Positions 12,001-17,844 of a stretch of 64,000 nucleotides of DNA are shown here, piece after piece. The stretch spans positions 3,123,001 to 3,187,000 of the forward strand of contig NZ_JAUTBJ010000002.1 in NCBI RefSeq assembly GCF_030819175.1. Direction: 5' to 3'. Within the stretch, counting starts at the first letter, position 1. Each line of letters opens with the position of its first letter. Below the pieces are notes generated by a model that was not told where the DNA came from, did not search any database, and was given only the letters and a program-made list of their open reading frames with translations. The DNA is from Sphingomonas sp. SORGH_AS_0879. GTDB lineage: Bacteria; Pseudomonadota; Alphaproteobacteria; Sphingomonadales; Sphingomonadaceae. The position numbers were made by a program, and so were the translations under genes.

Positions 12001-12356
12001 TTACGGTTGATGAGATAGACCGACCCGGTCGCGCTCAACAGGCCGTCGATGCTGCTCGCGGAGGTGCCGGTGACGCGGTTGAGCGTCGCGCCGGTCGCAT
12101 TCTCGATCCGCACGCTGCCCCCAGTGCCGATCGAGAAATCCTTCCAGTCGATGATCGCCTTGTCGGTCGCCTGGTGGATCGTCAGCCCCATGCCGGATCG
12201 CTGGATCGACGCGTCGCCGACCACCACCTGCCCGCCGGTCGGCAGCGTTTGCGCACGAACCGGCGTCACACCGGGCATCAATCCGCATAGCGAGAGACCA
12301 AAGATCGGCAAGCGAGTGAACAACGAACCCTGGCTGCGAATGGCAAAGCTCTTCAT
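1..12356 (-). CDS. Giant filamentous-haemagglutinin-like TpsA exoprotein, partial
   Basis: This is a two-partner secretion exoprotein, expected to be exported by the Sec system, moved across the outer membrane by the adjacent TpsB and displayed as a beta-helical adhesin. Translation from the ATG at 12356 gives a signal peptide of about 36 residues ending near VRAQT. A haemagglutination-activity (TPS) domain follows, with the typical run VYLINRNGIVFGREG. I checked the frame at several points (around 9050, 269 and 1-60) and it stays open to the left edge, so at least 4118 codons are present and the C-terminus is missing. Residues about 250-2700 are low-complexity G/T/S/A-rich beta-helix sequence; the distal 1400 residues are YDG repeats. 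The ribosome binding site is weak (AGGG about 8 bases upstream). The gene lies after sapC and tpsB but is separated from them by a strong terminator. The target surface is unknown. Confidence 0.9.
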   Translation of the reverse strand, partial: MKSFAIRSQGSLFTRLPIFGLSLCGLMPGVTPVRAQTLPTGGQVVVGDASIQRSGMGLTIHQATDKAIIDWKDFSIGTGGSVRIENATGATLNRVTGTSASSIDGLLSATGSVYLINRNGIVFGREGRVDVGGSFVASTQDLSNERFLAGGNLTLSGASEAAIINYGRIGAAGGDVALVAAKVVNEGTLAAANGTVGLLAGYQVLLRDRGLENGRFSVVVGGDGTSATNVGAIRAAEAELRAQGGNVYALAGNTGGVINAQGVSTRDGRIFLTAEGGEAHLTGTLRARGADGSGGAVEVTAKNVLLGDKALIDASGTSGGTVLVGGDWQGGADRSLAVADHAIANADAVVMADSAKIDVSGSVGNGGTAVLWSDAYTNFLGHVEAQGAVNGGRVETSSKGVLQALGSVNALGVRGVAGKWLLDPSDITIASGTTNGNFAGTSPLTFTPSGASSTADVGAINSALNAGTSVTISTDSAFAGNGDITLASGTNIAKTSGAADATLQLLANRNIVLNGTVSASGSSTGKLNLTLNSRFKDASDSAQGSIALNGNISLNGGNLLAGGGTTGTGSAINNSGGAGISIGSAAINAAGGNITLIGRTTGASAGISVVSGASIVTSGAGAVSLSGAATATSGTTYGIQFGGSAGAITAGTGGLTLDGRAASASGTALSSTSTAAISSAGALTLTGDKAIALSNALATNGPSGAVSVSTTSGNVSLGALNSVGAITVTSPASLSFGAVTQNGTGAMTFTSANTLTTSAAITKASGADSTLTLRSNANIVVNGAISASAGAGKLNVGLNSRANDGALGSITIANSITTLGGDIAAWGGSAMPNAADPASAGTAKANGDNFGIRIVSAVLDAGGGNIGLAGEQTNTAIGAAGTAAVRIGGDAILKTSGSGVIGIKAVGNANYGAYIFGNLSTTAGAITINGSSAGGAFGGVGVLLAGSTSVATDSGAINLSGSATGADTGLMLNSDSAISIKSNTGNLNLTGSATGNSAVEGIAIVGLGGSGGASSSHVIQTGGSITMTANGGKSSFDSTRPNAAILFGRTNQNTNLIIQSGGDLTIRATGDTGAASLLGYVTSGSTITSGGALSINAGANADKAIAFNNGTITAGSTTEIRSASGAVTLGNFVSNGGAVTIAAAAGSASVGNVTLATSGDTLLSGTSTTFGTITKKASATGASTLTIKSGGDIYVNSAITAESGAGKFNVNLNSRASDAASGVLYVNAAITSRGGDINLYGGSASDKSGGAASSSGAAVTLDSGSAIDAGGGNILIRGVNTDSNSSNGVSMQGGVRTSGTGTIAITGQAVGSYTGLAMSNTTVAADQGNISLTGNAANNSGSPRNGSGIRIMTGSPTSITTNGDLSLTGTASQYIGIRVDTTATGVTLSGKNVSLTGTSTGGANSTNGVLFTNTNSMAITATNKLSITGIGGATTKGGSSTAAIAFGKSGIDANVALTAGAGGVVIDGTGADSNAAFSFDSFPAGATAANLSITSAGAVNITGNKNIYYRGSIAQNGGGASTISTSSGNIIVGSYAGTNADALTIQSATGSVDTLSTISTTKDLSIKASTTATADAAITSGGALTVQGGTAVSAQAISQTGTSGLVSITSTSGTVATGAIALKTADASNIKAAGTLTTGAITLNGSTALTLDSGVDLTPAAITRKSTSLVDSSLTLLSKGSINLSNAISTEAGANKMDVTIAARSGGAATGVVTITPGITTQGGAILIGGGDSSGSGSTTGIVLNANGVLDSRRGSSNGGAITLRAQTSGATQAVNLAAGSSILTSGNAAIGITGDASAGTSRGINVAGATLQSGTGTISLTGKANNAVGIAFDQSSASNISTDGSVVMSGTSTGNLGVWKNGSTALTISGKDVSIEGISKTSGSLTSKNGILLDGTGAVNITGSNSVTLNGTGGASAIGSDYSASAILFGSNVSNTPVTINAGAGGLSMTATADSGASWGIDNYSGGGRQSNVAYNVAGSMNITSNNALALFGQISQTGTYANSITSSGGLVRIGGNGNTASFDGALTVSGRWVLSSDLALGGATNITGGLTSSDDGTVTIGAITSKSALSVTALKSITTGTVTQPAATNTGDLSLNAGTTLSTGAINWATGNMTLASVSNLTPAAITKLANAAGTSTLTIKSDGNVSVANAIGAGSGAGPLNVTLVSRAHDAASGTVAVTGAISTRGGTILLRGGSAATSTVLDPSLSSANYTAFATELQKTGTQISLSNPNLLNAGGGDIELRGASTTTGLNLTSGTLSTTGAGAIRLYGYSSATGSGQGSGVNVNGANVTAGTGGLTVYGTTAQSANSDAVHIENATVTASGGNVLIGGSGNASATGSGNLAGVVLKSATVGFTGSSQSGKVTIGGQAGGGTSGSVGVYIASSSVTSPSSGATTITGTGGNGSGASNYGIYLDQGSTSAPLINTTGSGAVTLDGRVAGGTTVGIYQGPNNGAKIGGGGSGALTLIANAMGLNNGSGSPALLNTTGALTLRPQAGGAFVVDGNILPALIAANAYRANYGSVTFGSADAASLAFNTTANAKTYSSRLTLLSGGTMVIGGSDGLTASGGLTVNAVGAVTQSVDVATPSLTGGADSLALTRASNAITGLGPMTVTGDLSLVTQGALGINGAVTTTTGTIRAGGDLSFGGTGSVRASGSGTPLNLITSTKVVNGAGSAALSTPNGRWLLWSQNSTSDSLGGLGYGFRQYGAVYGATTPALATGNGVLYTTSPSVTVALTGSYSRDYDGTTDANLAQSNFTVTGLSGSEHATVYSTASFDTKNAGTGKTILADDLAVVVRDGSTKVFGYVLNNFSATGAIGTITPKLLTAGLTGTVSKEYDATDAAALLAANYTLTGVIGSEVVTLVGPTAGRYSDKNAASNKLVTATGLSLTGADAGNYTVANTVSGNVGTITPRALTADLVGSVSKTYDGTALISVASSNVALTGILAGDTVTVANGLSGTFADRNAGTGKTVNVTALTLLGNDAANYTAASTASGAVGTITAKTLTLTAVADAKTYDGTVLSGGAVLASGLVSGDSVAASQSFDSRNAGNRTLQVNDGYVITDGNGGLNYVVTKGAAAAGTIGQRLVSTSLTANDKVYDGTTTATGSFSTLTNKVAGDDLSLDTSAATLAFLDRHAGNGKAVTAAGYALTGADAGNYLLAAIGNGAANITRATLTLNAVTDTKTYDGNTRSTGVVTVAGLMGVDTATGTQAFDTKNAGSRALQVATWTIDDGNNGNNYVVVTHDAAGTIGKKTISGQLTNPISKVYDGTADAILSGASLQGVIAGDAVTVSSASARYADKNTGINKLVTISGMALGGADGGNYVLASTDASGNVGTITARVIDAATTGVGGKTYDGTTTLAHADIGTLALTAAAADTQALMLADGVGFDSSGLHGTLTDRNAGTGKVATLTGFTLVNNTANNYVLAGSTAQGVVDVARKALTLNAATDSRVYDGTVNSSAIVQFSGLVAGDTVTATQAFDSKDAGTRSLFVSGYTVSDGNGGANYVVATNTAAGAIAKRIVTTIVNANDKVYDGTTSATGTFSALQNLVSGETADATGTLTFADRNVGTGKAVTVSGATLTGTDARNYALATVADGTAAISKASLVLTAGTDAKTYDGTTASAGAVVATGLATGDTFSATQHFDAKDAGVRRLIVDGGYSVSDGNGGGNYLVTLADAAGRIDKRVVTTAVTVDTRDYDGTTAATGTFGALQNLVTGEVVTVNGGTLAFADRNAGSGKAVTVTGATLGGADAANYILDGVANGTGTVNAKALTLTAVSDSKIYDGTTASGGAVQVAGLVGGDAVIANQVFAGRTAGAHRLQVGQYSVSDGNGGRNYIVTLGNPANGTIDRRVINAAVTINDKVYDGTTTASGTFTGLTGIVSGDVVTVDAASGVLAFLDRNAGNGKAVTVTGATLGGADAGNYTLGSVGSGTANITKATLTLTAAADTKTYDGLRASTGTVTIAGLVGGDTAIATQAFDSKNAGSRTLSADSWTVSDGNDGGNYNVVKVNAAGSIAQKTISSSLTGTVSKVYDGTTTATILPANLSGVIAGDTVTVAATSADYADRNAGTNKLVTVTGMSLTGADALNYQLDQDHTSANIGTITARQIAVGVGGRGAK
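200..4140 (-). repeat. Array of about 16 YDG-type repeats within TpsA
   Basis: The motif [KR]xYDGTT (seen on the plus strand as gtcatagacctt and variants) recurs near 258, 501, 762, 1003, 1259, 1503, 1754, 1994, 2289, 2552, 2794, 3056, 3302, 3569, 3839 and 4118. Each unit is about 80-90 residues. Between 258 and 1994 the spacing alternates between about 242 and 256 bases, so the array was probably built from pairs about 500 bases long. Such YDG/MBG-type repeats are known as stalk-like modules of large bacterial adhesins. Confidence 0.85.
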
Positions 12357-12544
12357 GAGACGACCCTGTTTCAAAACACGTTCAGCAAGCAGCAATGCCC
12401 AATTCGACTAAGTATCAATGGCGAATAAACAATTGCAGCCTTTAACAGGAATCCTTTGCCACATCAGAAGTTAATAAGTTTTAACAAACTACAATTAGAC
12501 TTTTATTGTATAATTCATTCACGCGACGTTACTTTTAGTTACAA
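12357..12544 (-). promoter_or_regulatory. AT-rich leader upstream of tpsA
   Basis: This stretch of about 190 bases is much richer in A and T than its neighbours. It lies between a strong terminator and the tpsA start, so it is the natural place for a tpsA promoter. I could not find a convincing -35/-10 pair with normal spacing, so the assignment rests on position and composition only. Confidence 0.4.
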
Positions 12545-12583
12545 ATAAAAAATGGCGGCCGAAGTCTTGCGACCTCGACCGCC
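12545..12583 (-). terminator. Intrinsic terminator after sapC
   Basis: Read on the minus strand, two 13-base arms (12571-12583 and 12554-12566) pair with only two G-U wobbles around a GCAA tetraloop. They are followed directly by a run of T residues (12547-12553). This is a textbook Rho-independent terminator about 40 bases after the sapC stop and about 190 bases before tpsA. Confidence 0.85.
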
Positions 12584-12621
12584 GAGCGGGGGTAATAAGC
12601 GGCTGTCACAACCGCATCGCG

Positions 12622-13389
12622 TTAATCCGCGTAGGTCGGCTCCGTCGCAGGCTCAGCCGGGGCCAGCGCGTCGCGGCGCGCGATCAGAGCGTCCCAGCGC
12701 GCCAGCGAAAAGAGGTGTGCATGGATTGCGATCAGGGCCCCGCTCCGCGCCAGCCGCAGGAGAAGCTCGTCGGACAGCTCGCCAAGCTTCTTTTCGTCCA
12801 CGCCATAATAATCGGCGATATGCTCGCTTTCGCCGCCATGCAGGAACAGCGTGTTCTTCACCTCGAACAGGTCGGCTTCCTTCAGCAAGTCGACAAAGGC
12901 TTCGGTGCGCTTGCGCTCACGCTCGAATTCTTCAAGGAATGCAATGGCGTTCTTGGTAAAGCCGGTCGGCTCGCCATCCTCGAACAGCGGCTCCCCGTCA
13001 CCCTCGGACACCAGTCCCTTGGCATCGCGATCGACACAGACCACGAACTGCTCTTCGCCGGCGCCCGCCAGCGTGAACGGATAGCGGCGCAGATAGGCTG
13101 GGGCATAGCAGCCGGCCTCGAACGTGCCATCGCGCACGAACAGATTCTGTCCTTCGGCCAGACCCATCACCGCTAACGGGGTCTTTTCCGGGCCGGCGAA
13201 GATCACCGGATAATGCGCCATCGCCTGCATGAATTCACCCACCAGCAGCGGGACGAGATGCACCTGAGTCGCATGATCGAAGCTCGCACCCTCGGGACGG
13301 TAGCGAAGATCCGCATGCACGGCGGAGTGCAGCGCTTCGGGACGCGAATAGAGAAATTGCGTACCTTCGAGCGGAATATTGTCGGTCAT
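12622..13389 (-). CDS. SapC family protein
   Basis: The 255-residue product MTDNIPLEGTQFLY... matches the SapC family (named after a Campylobacter S-layer locus protein): an N-terminal LHADLRY-like region, a central HLVPLLVGEF segment, the PYLRRYPF-type motif, and an acidic middle ending in a helical C-terminus. No signal peptide or membrane helix is visible, so it looks cytoplasmic. The ATG at 13389 is preferred over an upstream ATG at 13458 because AAGGAACC sits just upstream and the extra 23 residues look non-coding. It starts 37 bases after the tpsB stop, so the two are probably cotranscribed. The biochemical role of the family is not established; in sphingomonads and Caulobacter it is often next to outer-membrane receptor genes. 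Its position between TpsB and TpsA suggests a part in making or regulating the exoprotein, which is inference. Confidence 0.85.
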   Translation of the reverse strand: MTDNIPLEGTQFLYSRPEALHSAVHADLRYRPEGASFDHATQVHLVPLLVGEFMQAMAHYPVIFAGPEKTPLAVMGLAEGQNLFVRDGTFEAGCYAPAYLRRYPFTLAGAGEEQFVVCVDRDAKGLVSEGDGEPLFEDGEPTGFTKNAIAFLEEFERERKRTEAFVDLLKEADLFEVKNTLFLHGGESEHIADYYGVDEKKLGELSDELLLRLARSGALIAIHAHLFSLARWDALIARRDALAPAEPATEPTYAD

Positions 13390-13426
13390 GCTTGGTTCCT
13401 TGGCTTCATCATGATGTGTAGAAGTT

Positions 13427-15163
13427 TTAGAATGAGAGAGAGGCACGCGCCTGGACACGCGGTGAGCCGGCCCGGCTGCGCAGGCCGTTGGTCAAGGCCC
13501 AGCCACCATCGACGCCCAGCGTGAATGCGCGCCCCATGCGATAGTCGCCCCCCAAACCAGCGGAGACGAGCGTCGACGACTGATGGGTGATACGGTCGAG
13601 ACCATAGGCCAGGTCGAAGAACACGCGCGGCGCCAGCACGTCGCCATTCGGACCGCCCTTCGCAAACAGCGAGGTGACGGGCAGATTCAGATCGTTACGC
13701 AACACGAAACCGGTATCGAAGGCACCGTCGTCGGTGGTGTAACCGCGCGCCAGCCCGTCGCCGCCCAGGCCGATCTGCGTGGACAAGGGCAACGCCGACT
13801 TGGCATATTGCAGCGTCGCGCTCTGGGTAAGCGACAGATCGCGCGTCAATCGCTGGACATGGCGGAGGTCGAACGTGACATAGCCGAAGCGGCTATTGCG
13901 CGTGCGCCCATTGGTGATCGCGGCAAGCTCCGCCGCCGATCCGCCCGGACTGACATGGACCGCGATGTTCGCCGAGCCCTGCTCCCCATTCCCGAACCAA
14001 TCCCGCGACCAGCCCACCATATATTGCCGGATATCGGCGGAAACATCGAGCGCGGTCAGTGGGCCGAACAGCACGGTTCGATGCTGGCGCTTCAATTCGA
14101 TGCCGAACAGCATGTCGCCGAACCCTGCGGGCAGCCCGGCGTTCGACAAGGCCGAACGATAGGCCAGCGTGAGTTCGGTCGTCCGCTGACGAACGGTAAA
14201 GAGCGCATTGGGATGCTGATTGGTCAGCGAGTCGCTGAAGGTCAGTTCGACATTCTCCCGCGCGAAGGTCGGGATCGCGACGCGCGCGCCTTGCGCGACA
14301 TAACGCGGACGCTTCGGTGCGAAGAAACGGCCCTCATCGATCAGCAAGTCGCGGCTACCCGTCAGCTGATAGGAGATATAGGCGCCTGGCAATAGGCGGA
14401 TGTCTGCGACCGCGCCGACGAACAGTCGCGCCAAACCGGTGCTTTGCGACCCGGTGTTCGAAGAGCCGGCATAAAGGCGAAACTGCCGAGGCTCCTCGAC
14501 GACCACGGTCAGGTCGGTCCGCCCCGCCGCGTCGGCTGGGGCGAAACGCGCCGAGGTGTCGCGGACCGGCAGACGATTGAGCCAAGCCAGATCTTCCGAA
14601 AGGGCGCGACTGTTGATCGGTTCGCCTGGCGCGACGCGAAGCGCCCGCCCTATCCGCTCCGCCTCCGCGGTCGATACACCCGTTACCTTCAGCGACCCGA
14701 GCCGAAACTCGGTGACCCGGATTTGCAGAACGCCGCCGGTGATCTCCTGTTCGGGCGTGGAGAGCGATATGAAGGGGCGCCCCGTTGCGCGCGCCAGCCG
14801 CGCGATCTCGGCCTCGATCTCCGCGATCCGGCGCCGCGTCAGCGGCTGACCGAGGAAGCGTCGCAGGACTCGGCGCGCACCGTCATTGTTCAGTATCGCC
14901 ACGCGTCCGGCGTCAACACCGTCCGCAACCCCCGCCGCCTCAACGGGCCGCTCACCATCGCCAAGCAGCACGATCGCGCGAAGCGTGGCTCCAAGCGGCG
15001 TATCGTCTTGCTGTGCAGGAACAGCGTCCGGGACCACCAGTCCGGGATTTGGTGCGGCAGGCGCCGGTGGCAGATTCCGCTCGACCGCCGTCTGCGCCAA
15101 GGCCTGCTGTCCGCCGCATATCAACAGCGCGGGCAGCCATCGGGCAAATCTCTTGCAATGCAT
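13427..15163 (-). CDS. TpsB outer-membrane transporter (ShlB/FhaC/HecB family)
   Basis: The 578-residue product is the Omp85-like pore that exports the TpsA partner. It starts with a signal peptide (about residues 1-24, ending QALAQ). A linker and POTRA domains follow at about 55-215, including a region resembling the ShlB-type POTRA_2 domain. From about 225 there is a 16-strand barrel ending in the outer-membrane signature ASLSF with a C-terminal Phe. The motif GLARGYTTDDG near residue 465 corresponds to the conserved VRGY loop of FhaC-type transporters, with Ala in place of Val. GGAAG lies 8 bases before the ATG. It heads the tpsB-sapC-tpsA locus. The length is normal for the family (about 550-600). 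Confidence 0.93.
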   Translation of the reverse strand: MHCKRFARWLPALLICGGQQALAQTAVERNLPPAPAAPNPGLVVPDAVPAQQDDTPLGATLRAIVLLGDGERPVEAAGVADGVDAGRVAILNNDGARRVLRRFLGQPLTRRRIAEIEAEIARLARATGRPFISLSTPEQEITGGVLQIRVTEFRLGSLKVTGVSTAEAERIGRALRVAPGEPINSRALSEDLAWLNRLPVRDTSARFAPADAAGRTDLTVVVEEPRQFRLYAGSSNTGSQSTGLARLFVGAVADIRLLPGAYISYQLTGSRDLLIDEGRFFAPKRPRYVAQGARVAIPTFARENVELTFSDSLTNQHPNALFTVRQRTTELTLAYRSALSNAGLPAGFGDMLFGIELKRQHRTVLFGPLTALDVSADIRQYMVGWSRDWFGNGEQGSANIAVHVSPGGSAAELAAITNGRTRNSRFGYVTFDLRHVQRLTRDLSLTQSATLQYAKSALPLSTQIGLGGDGLARGYTTDDGAFDTGFVLRNDLNLPVTSLFAKGGPNGDVLAPRVFFDLAYGLDRITHQSSTLVSAGLGGDYRMGRAFTLGVDGGWALTNGLRSRAGSPRVQARASLSF

Positions 15164-16310
15164 CTATCAGTCTTCCGCTCTATTCGGCATGGAACAATAT
15201 TCGATCCAGCAGAAATATGAGCGCGCATTGCGCCTAGCATCTTTAAGAACAAGTTATCATTTAAATTTAGTAGCAGTATGATACATATTGAAACAATTAC
15301 AACTTGAAGGAATTCAGAAATTTACTTCGCAATCAAAACCACCCCACCATCTGCGTAATACGAGTCGTATCCCGACTTGCACTACCCCCTATTCTTGACA
15401 TTTACCTAACCTGCATTTTCGGATACCTCAAACCTTCAGGAAAGAATACAGGACAAGAGGGAACGAGGTATATCCAGAACCATTCGCGTGGGCGACGGCC
15501 AAAAAAATTTACTTCAAAGGTGCTATACTGCCGATCTTACGAGAATGACATTCTACGCTGGACCACAGCCAGGCAAATCAAGCCGACAGACAATGCCTCA
15601 ACAGAATCTTAACGGCGGCCTACGCGACGAGTGGCCATACACAAACCGGCAGACGTCGGATGCACAGAGCACCGACGAACCAGGCGGCAATGCTCAGTCG
15701 AAAGAAATGTCAGATCAGCATTCCAGCACTACATCCCGCCTACCAAGGCCCCCCCCAAAGGGTCTGTCGATCGTGCTCGGAGCGAGGACGGCTCGTGTCG
15801 CAAGTTCGGAACTCCAGGGTCGGAAAATCCCGCACGTCACACAATTAATCACGACTGTATTTTTGATTAATCTATATAATCGGCGATCACCGCCCTTGTA
15901 GCGGTCGACATTCAGTCAATGCCACAATCCATATCAATACAAGATCGATTCAGTCCATAGGATTCGATGCTATATTTACTCACAATAGTATAATTGCTCC
16001 ATTACACGGCACGTGCATAGTTGAAATATGAGCACAATGTGCCGTTAATTATCGATACATTTCATTGTATTTATTATTGTTACATTTTGTATTGTCCACT
16101 TTCCCGATGTATCCGAATTGATGATAATATATCCGACCCTGCCGCATTGGAGGAAGCAATCAAAGCAATCACATCCTCTCCGATCCTGCCGCATCGCGGC
16201 ACCGTATAAGCTTTGGTGAGCCTTCCGTCGCCTAGGCGTACGTATAGCCCACATCGCCTGCACAGCCATCGCATTCGGCCGAAACCTAAACGCTTTGGTG
16301 GTACCCTGAT
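15164..16310. other. Intergenic region of 1.1 kb, relatively AT-rich, no convincing gene
   Basis: This spacer separates tpsB from the signalling cluster and must hold the divergent promoters. It is clearly less GC-rich than the rest of the window, above all at 15164-15400 and 15840-16130. The open frames inside it (for example 15304-15612) have unusual composition and no family resemblance, so I do not call them. An inverted repeat ATTAATC...GATTAAT (15844-15850 and 15865-15871, 14-base spacer) could be a regulator site. A possible -35/-10 pair for tpsB (TTGTAA, 16 bases, CATACT on the minus strand near 15275) is weak. Confidence 0.5.
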
Positions 16311-17061
16311 ATGGCACTGCAAAACAACGATTTTCGTATCGTAATCATTGAAGATGACGAAGAGATGCGCTCGATGCTCGAGCGGTACCTGCGCATGGTC
16401 GGGATGGAAACCGAATCCTATCCCGATACGGCTAATCTCGATTCGTTGATTTTGGAGGCCAAGCAGCCTCAGATCATGGTGCTCGACGTCAATCTTCCCG
16501 GCGAAAACGGCTTTGTTGCAAGCCGCGCGACTCCGCGCGCGATCGTCGGCAGGGATCATCATGCTCACGGGGCGCTCGGGTCGCGACGATCGGCTACTCG
16601 GCCTGTCCATGGGCGTCGACCATTATCTGTCCAAACCTGTCGACATGCCCGAGCTGGAAAGCGTTATTCGGAATCTGGCACGCAGGTTACGGGCCGATAC
16701 ACAAGGTGGACAGCCCGAGGACGGCGGCTCGGCGACGCCGCAACCGCACTGGACGCTCGACCTCGCGAGCTGGACGCTCACCGCCCCCAATGGCAACGCC
16801 ATCGAGTTGACCTCGGCGGAATATCTGATGCTGCTGCCCCTGCTCGAACAGCCCGGCCGCCCCAATTCACGGGACATCATCAATGCCCGCCTGGGCAAGC
16901 CGAGGCTCGGTGTCGACAATCGCAGTCTCGATGTGCTGATCTCGCGCATTCGTCGTAAGATCGAACAGGGCACCGGCACCCCCCTGCCCCTTCGATCCGC
17001 ACGCGGCACCGGCTATGTCTTCACCGGCACAGCACAGGTCATCGGCAACGTCTCGCCATGA
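16311..17061 (+). pseudogene. OmpR-family response regulator, frameshifted
   Basis: Two reading frames together make one DNA-binding response regulator. The first frame from ATG 16311 gives the receiver start with IIEDDEEMRSML and the phospho-acceptor motif VLDVNLPGENGF. It then runs into sequence unlike any receiver. In the next frame, from about 16520, the expected continuation appears: GIIMLTGRSGRDD with the conserved Thr, then LSKPVD with the conserved Lys. A winged-helix Trans_reg_C domain follows, ending RSARGTGYVFTG. The shift lies between about 16520 and 16535 in a GC-repeat stretch (gccgcgcgactccgcgcgcg) and fits one extra base. A real mutation and a sequencing error are equally possible. 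If real, the product lacks half the receiver and the DNA-binding domain. It is convergent with the single-domain receiver gene, 8 bases apart. Confidence 0.85.
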
Positions 17062-17069
17062 ACCGGCGG

Positions 17070-17504
17070 CTATCTATCAGCCATCGACGCTTTCCGGGCG
17101 TCATGATCAAGATCGCGCCACCTCGTCGCCAGCATCCGCACATCCCGGGCCAAACTCAGCGGATCGAATGGCTTCACCAGCACACCCGCCGCGCCGCGCA
17201 TCATCAATTGTCGCACCTGGTCGCTCTGGGTACGTGCCGTAAAGAAGATGATGGGTATCACATCGCCCAACAGCGCACGCAAACGGTCGAACGTTTCCGG
17301 CCCGTCAAGATCGGGCATCGTGACGTCGAGCAACACCACATCGGGTCGCCACGCCCCATCCCTCACCATCGCAATCGCATCGGCGCCGGAAAGAACCGCA
17401 CGCACGGCAAATGCTCGGTCGAGGTTCAAAGATCGCACGACGACACTTACCAAATCCGGCTCGTCATCAACGTACAACAGATTAAGGGCGTTACTAACGT
17501 CCAT
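17070..17504 (-). CDS. Single-domain response regulator (CheY-like receiver)
   Basis: This receiver-only protein of about 144 residues carries all key residues: the acidic pair in LLYVDDEPDLV, the phospho-acceptor in VVLLDVTMPDLDG, the Thr in IIFFTART and the Lys in VLVKPFDP. It has no output domain, so it would act by protein contact or as a phosphate relay or sink. I prefer the ATG at 17504 because it places the beta-1 strand at the usual distance and has a G-rich stretch upstream; an in-frame ATG at 17525 adds seven residues. It lies between the broken OmpR-type regulator and the small DHp-like gene, and close to a soluble histidine kinase that is its most likely partner. Confidence 0.88.
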   Translation of the reverse strand: MDVSNALNLLYVDDEPDLVSVVVRSLNLDRAFAVRAVLSGADAIAMVRDGAWRPDVVLLDVTMPDLDGPETFDRLRALLGDVIPIIFFTARTQSDQVRQLMMRGAAGVLVKPFDPLSLARDVRMLATRWRDLDHDARKASMADR

Positions 17505-17634
17505 CCACCCCCGATTCCCCCGCATGACGCGATCATTCCATTGAGATGGAAAATCCGCGAATCTCTGCCCCCGCCACGCTCATCCGGATTTTATGGCACG
17601 ATTTCCGGTAACGAACAATGGAAGCTGACGACTT

Positions 17635-17841
17635 ATGCCTGAAACCCGTGCCGGCAAAATGTGCCACAAGATGCGCACTCAACTTGGCATCATTATTGGC
17701 TTGGTGGAAATCATCAATCTGCATGATGCTGGCATTAGTCCGCAATCACGTGAAGATTTGCAACGCATCCGGACCGCCGCCAAAACGATACTTGACCTAG
17801 TGGAGCAAGCAGAACAACAGATATTCGTTAAATTTGTGTAA
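17635..17841 (+). CDS. Small protein resembling a bare histidine-kinase DHp (HisKA) domain
   Basis: The 68-residue product contains MCHKMRTQLGIIIGLVEI near its start and REDLQRIRTAAKTILDLV further on. These align with the first and second helices of a HisKA dimerisation domain: the usual SHELRTPL box becomes CHKMRTQL with the phosphorylatable His at position 11, and the second helix shows the usual RIR..A..LLDL pattern. There is no sensor or ATPase domain. A ribosome-binding sequence GGAAG lies 10 bases upstream. It stops 3 bases before the convergent kinase gene and starts about 130 bases from the divergent receiver gene. It could be a phosphotransfer protein, a kinase inhibitor that forms mixed dimers, or a relic. 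The Pro-to-Gln and Glu-to-Lys changes in the H-box make catalysis by itself unlikely. The function is inferred, and expression is unproven. Confidence 0.6.
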   Translation: MPETRAGKMCHKMRTQLGIIIGLVEIINLHDAGISPQSREDLQRIRTAAKTILDLVEQAEQQIFVKFV

Positions 17842-17844
17842 ATG

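Noticed and set aside
15304..15901. Several small plus-strand open frames in the AT-rich spacer
   Set aside because: They overlap each other in different frames, have no ribosome binding sites of note and no family resemblance.
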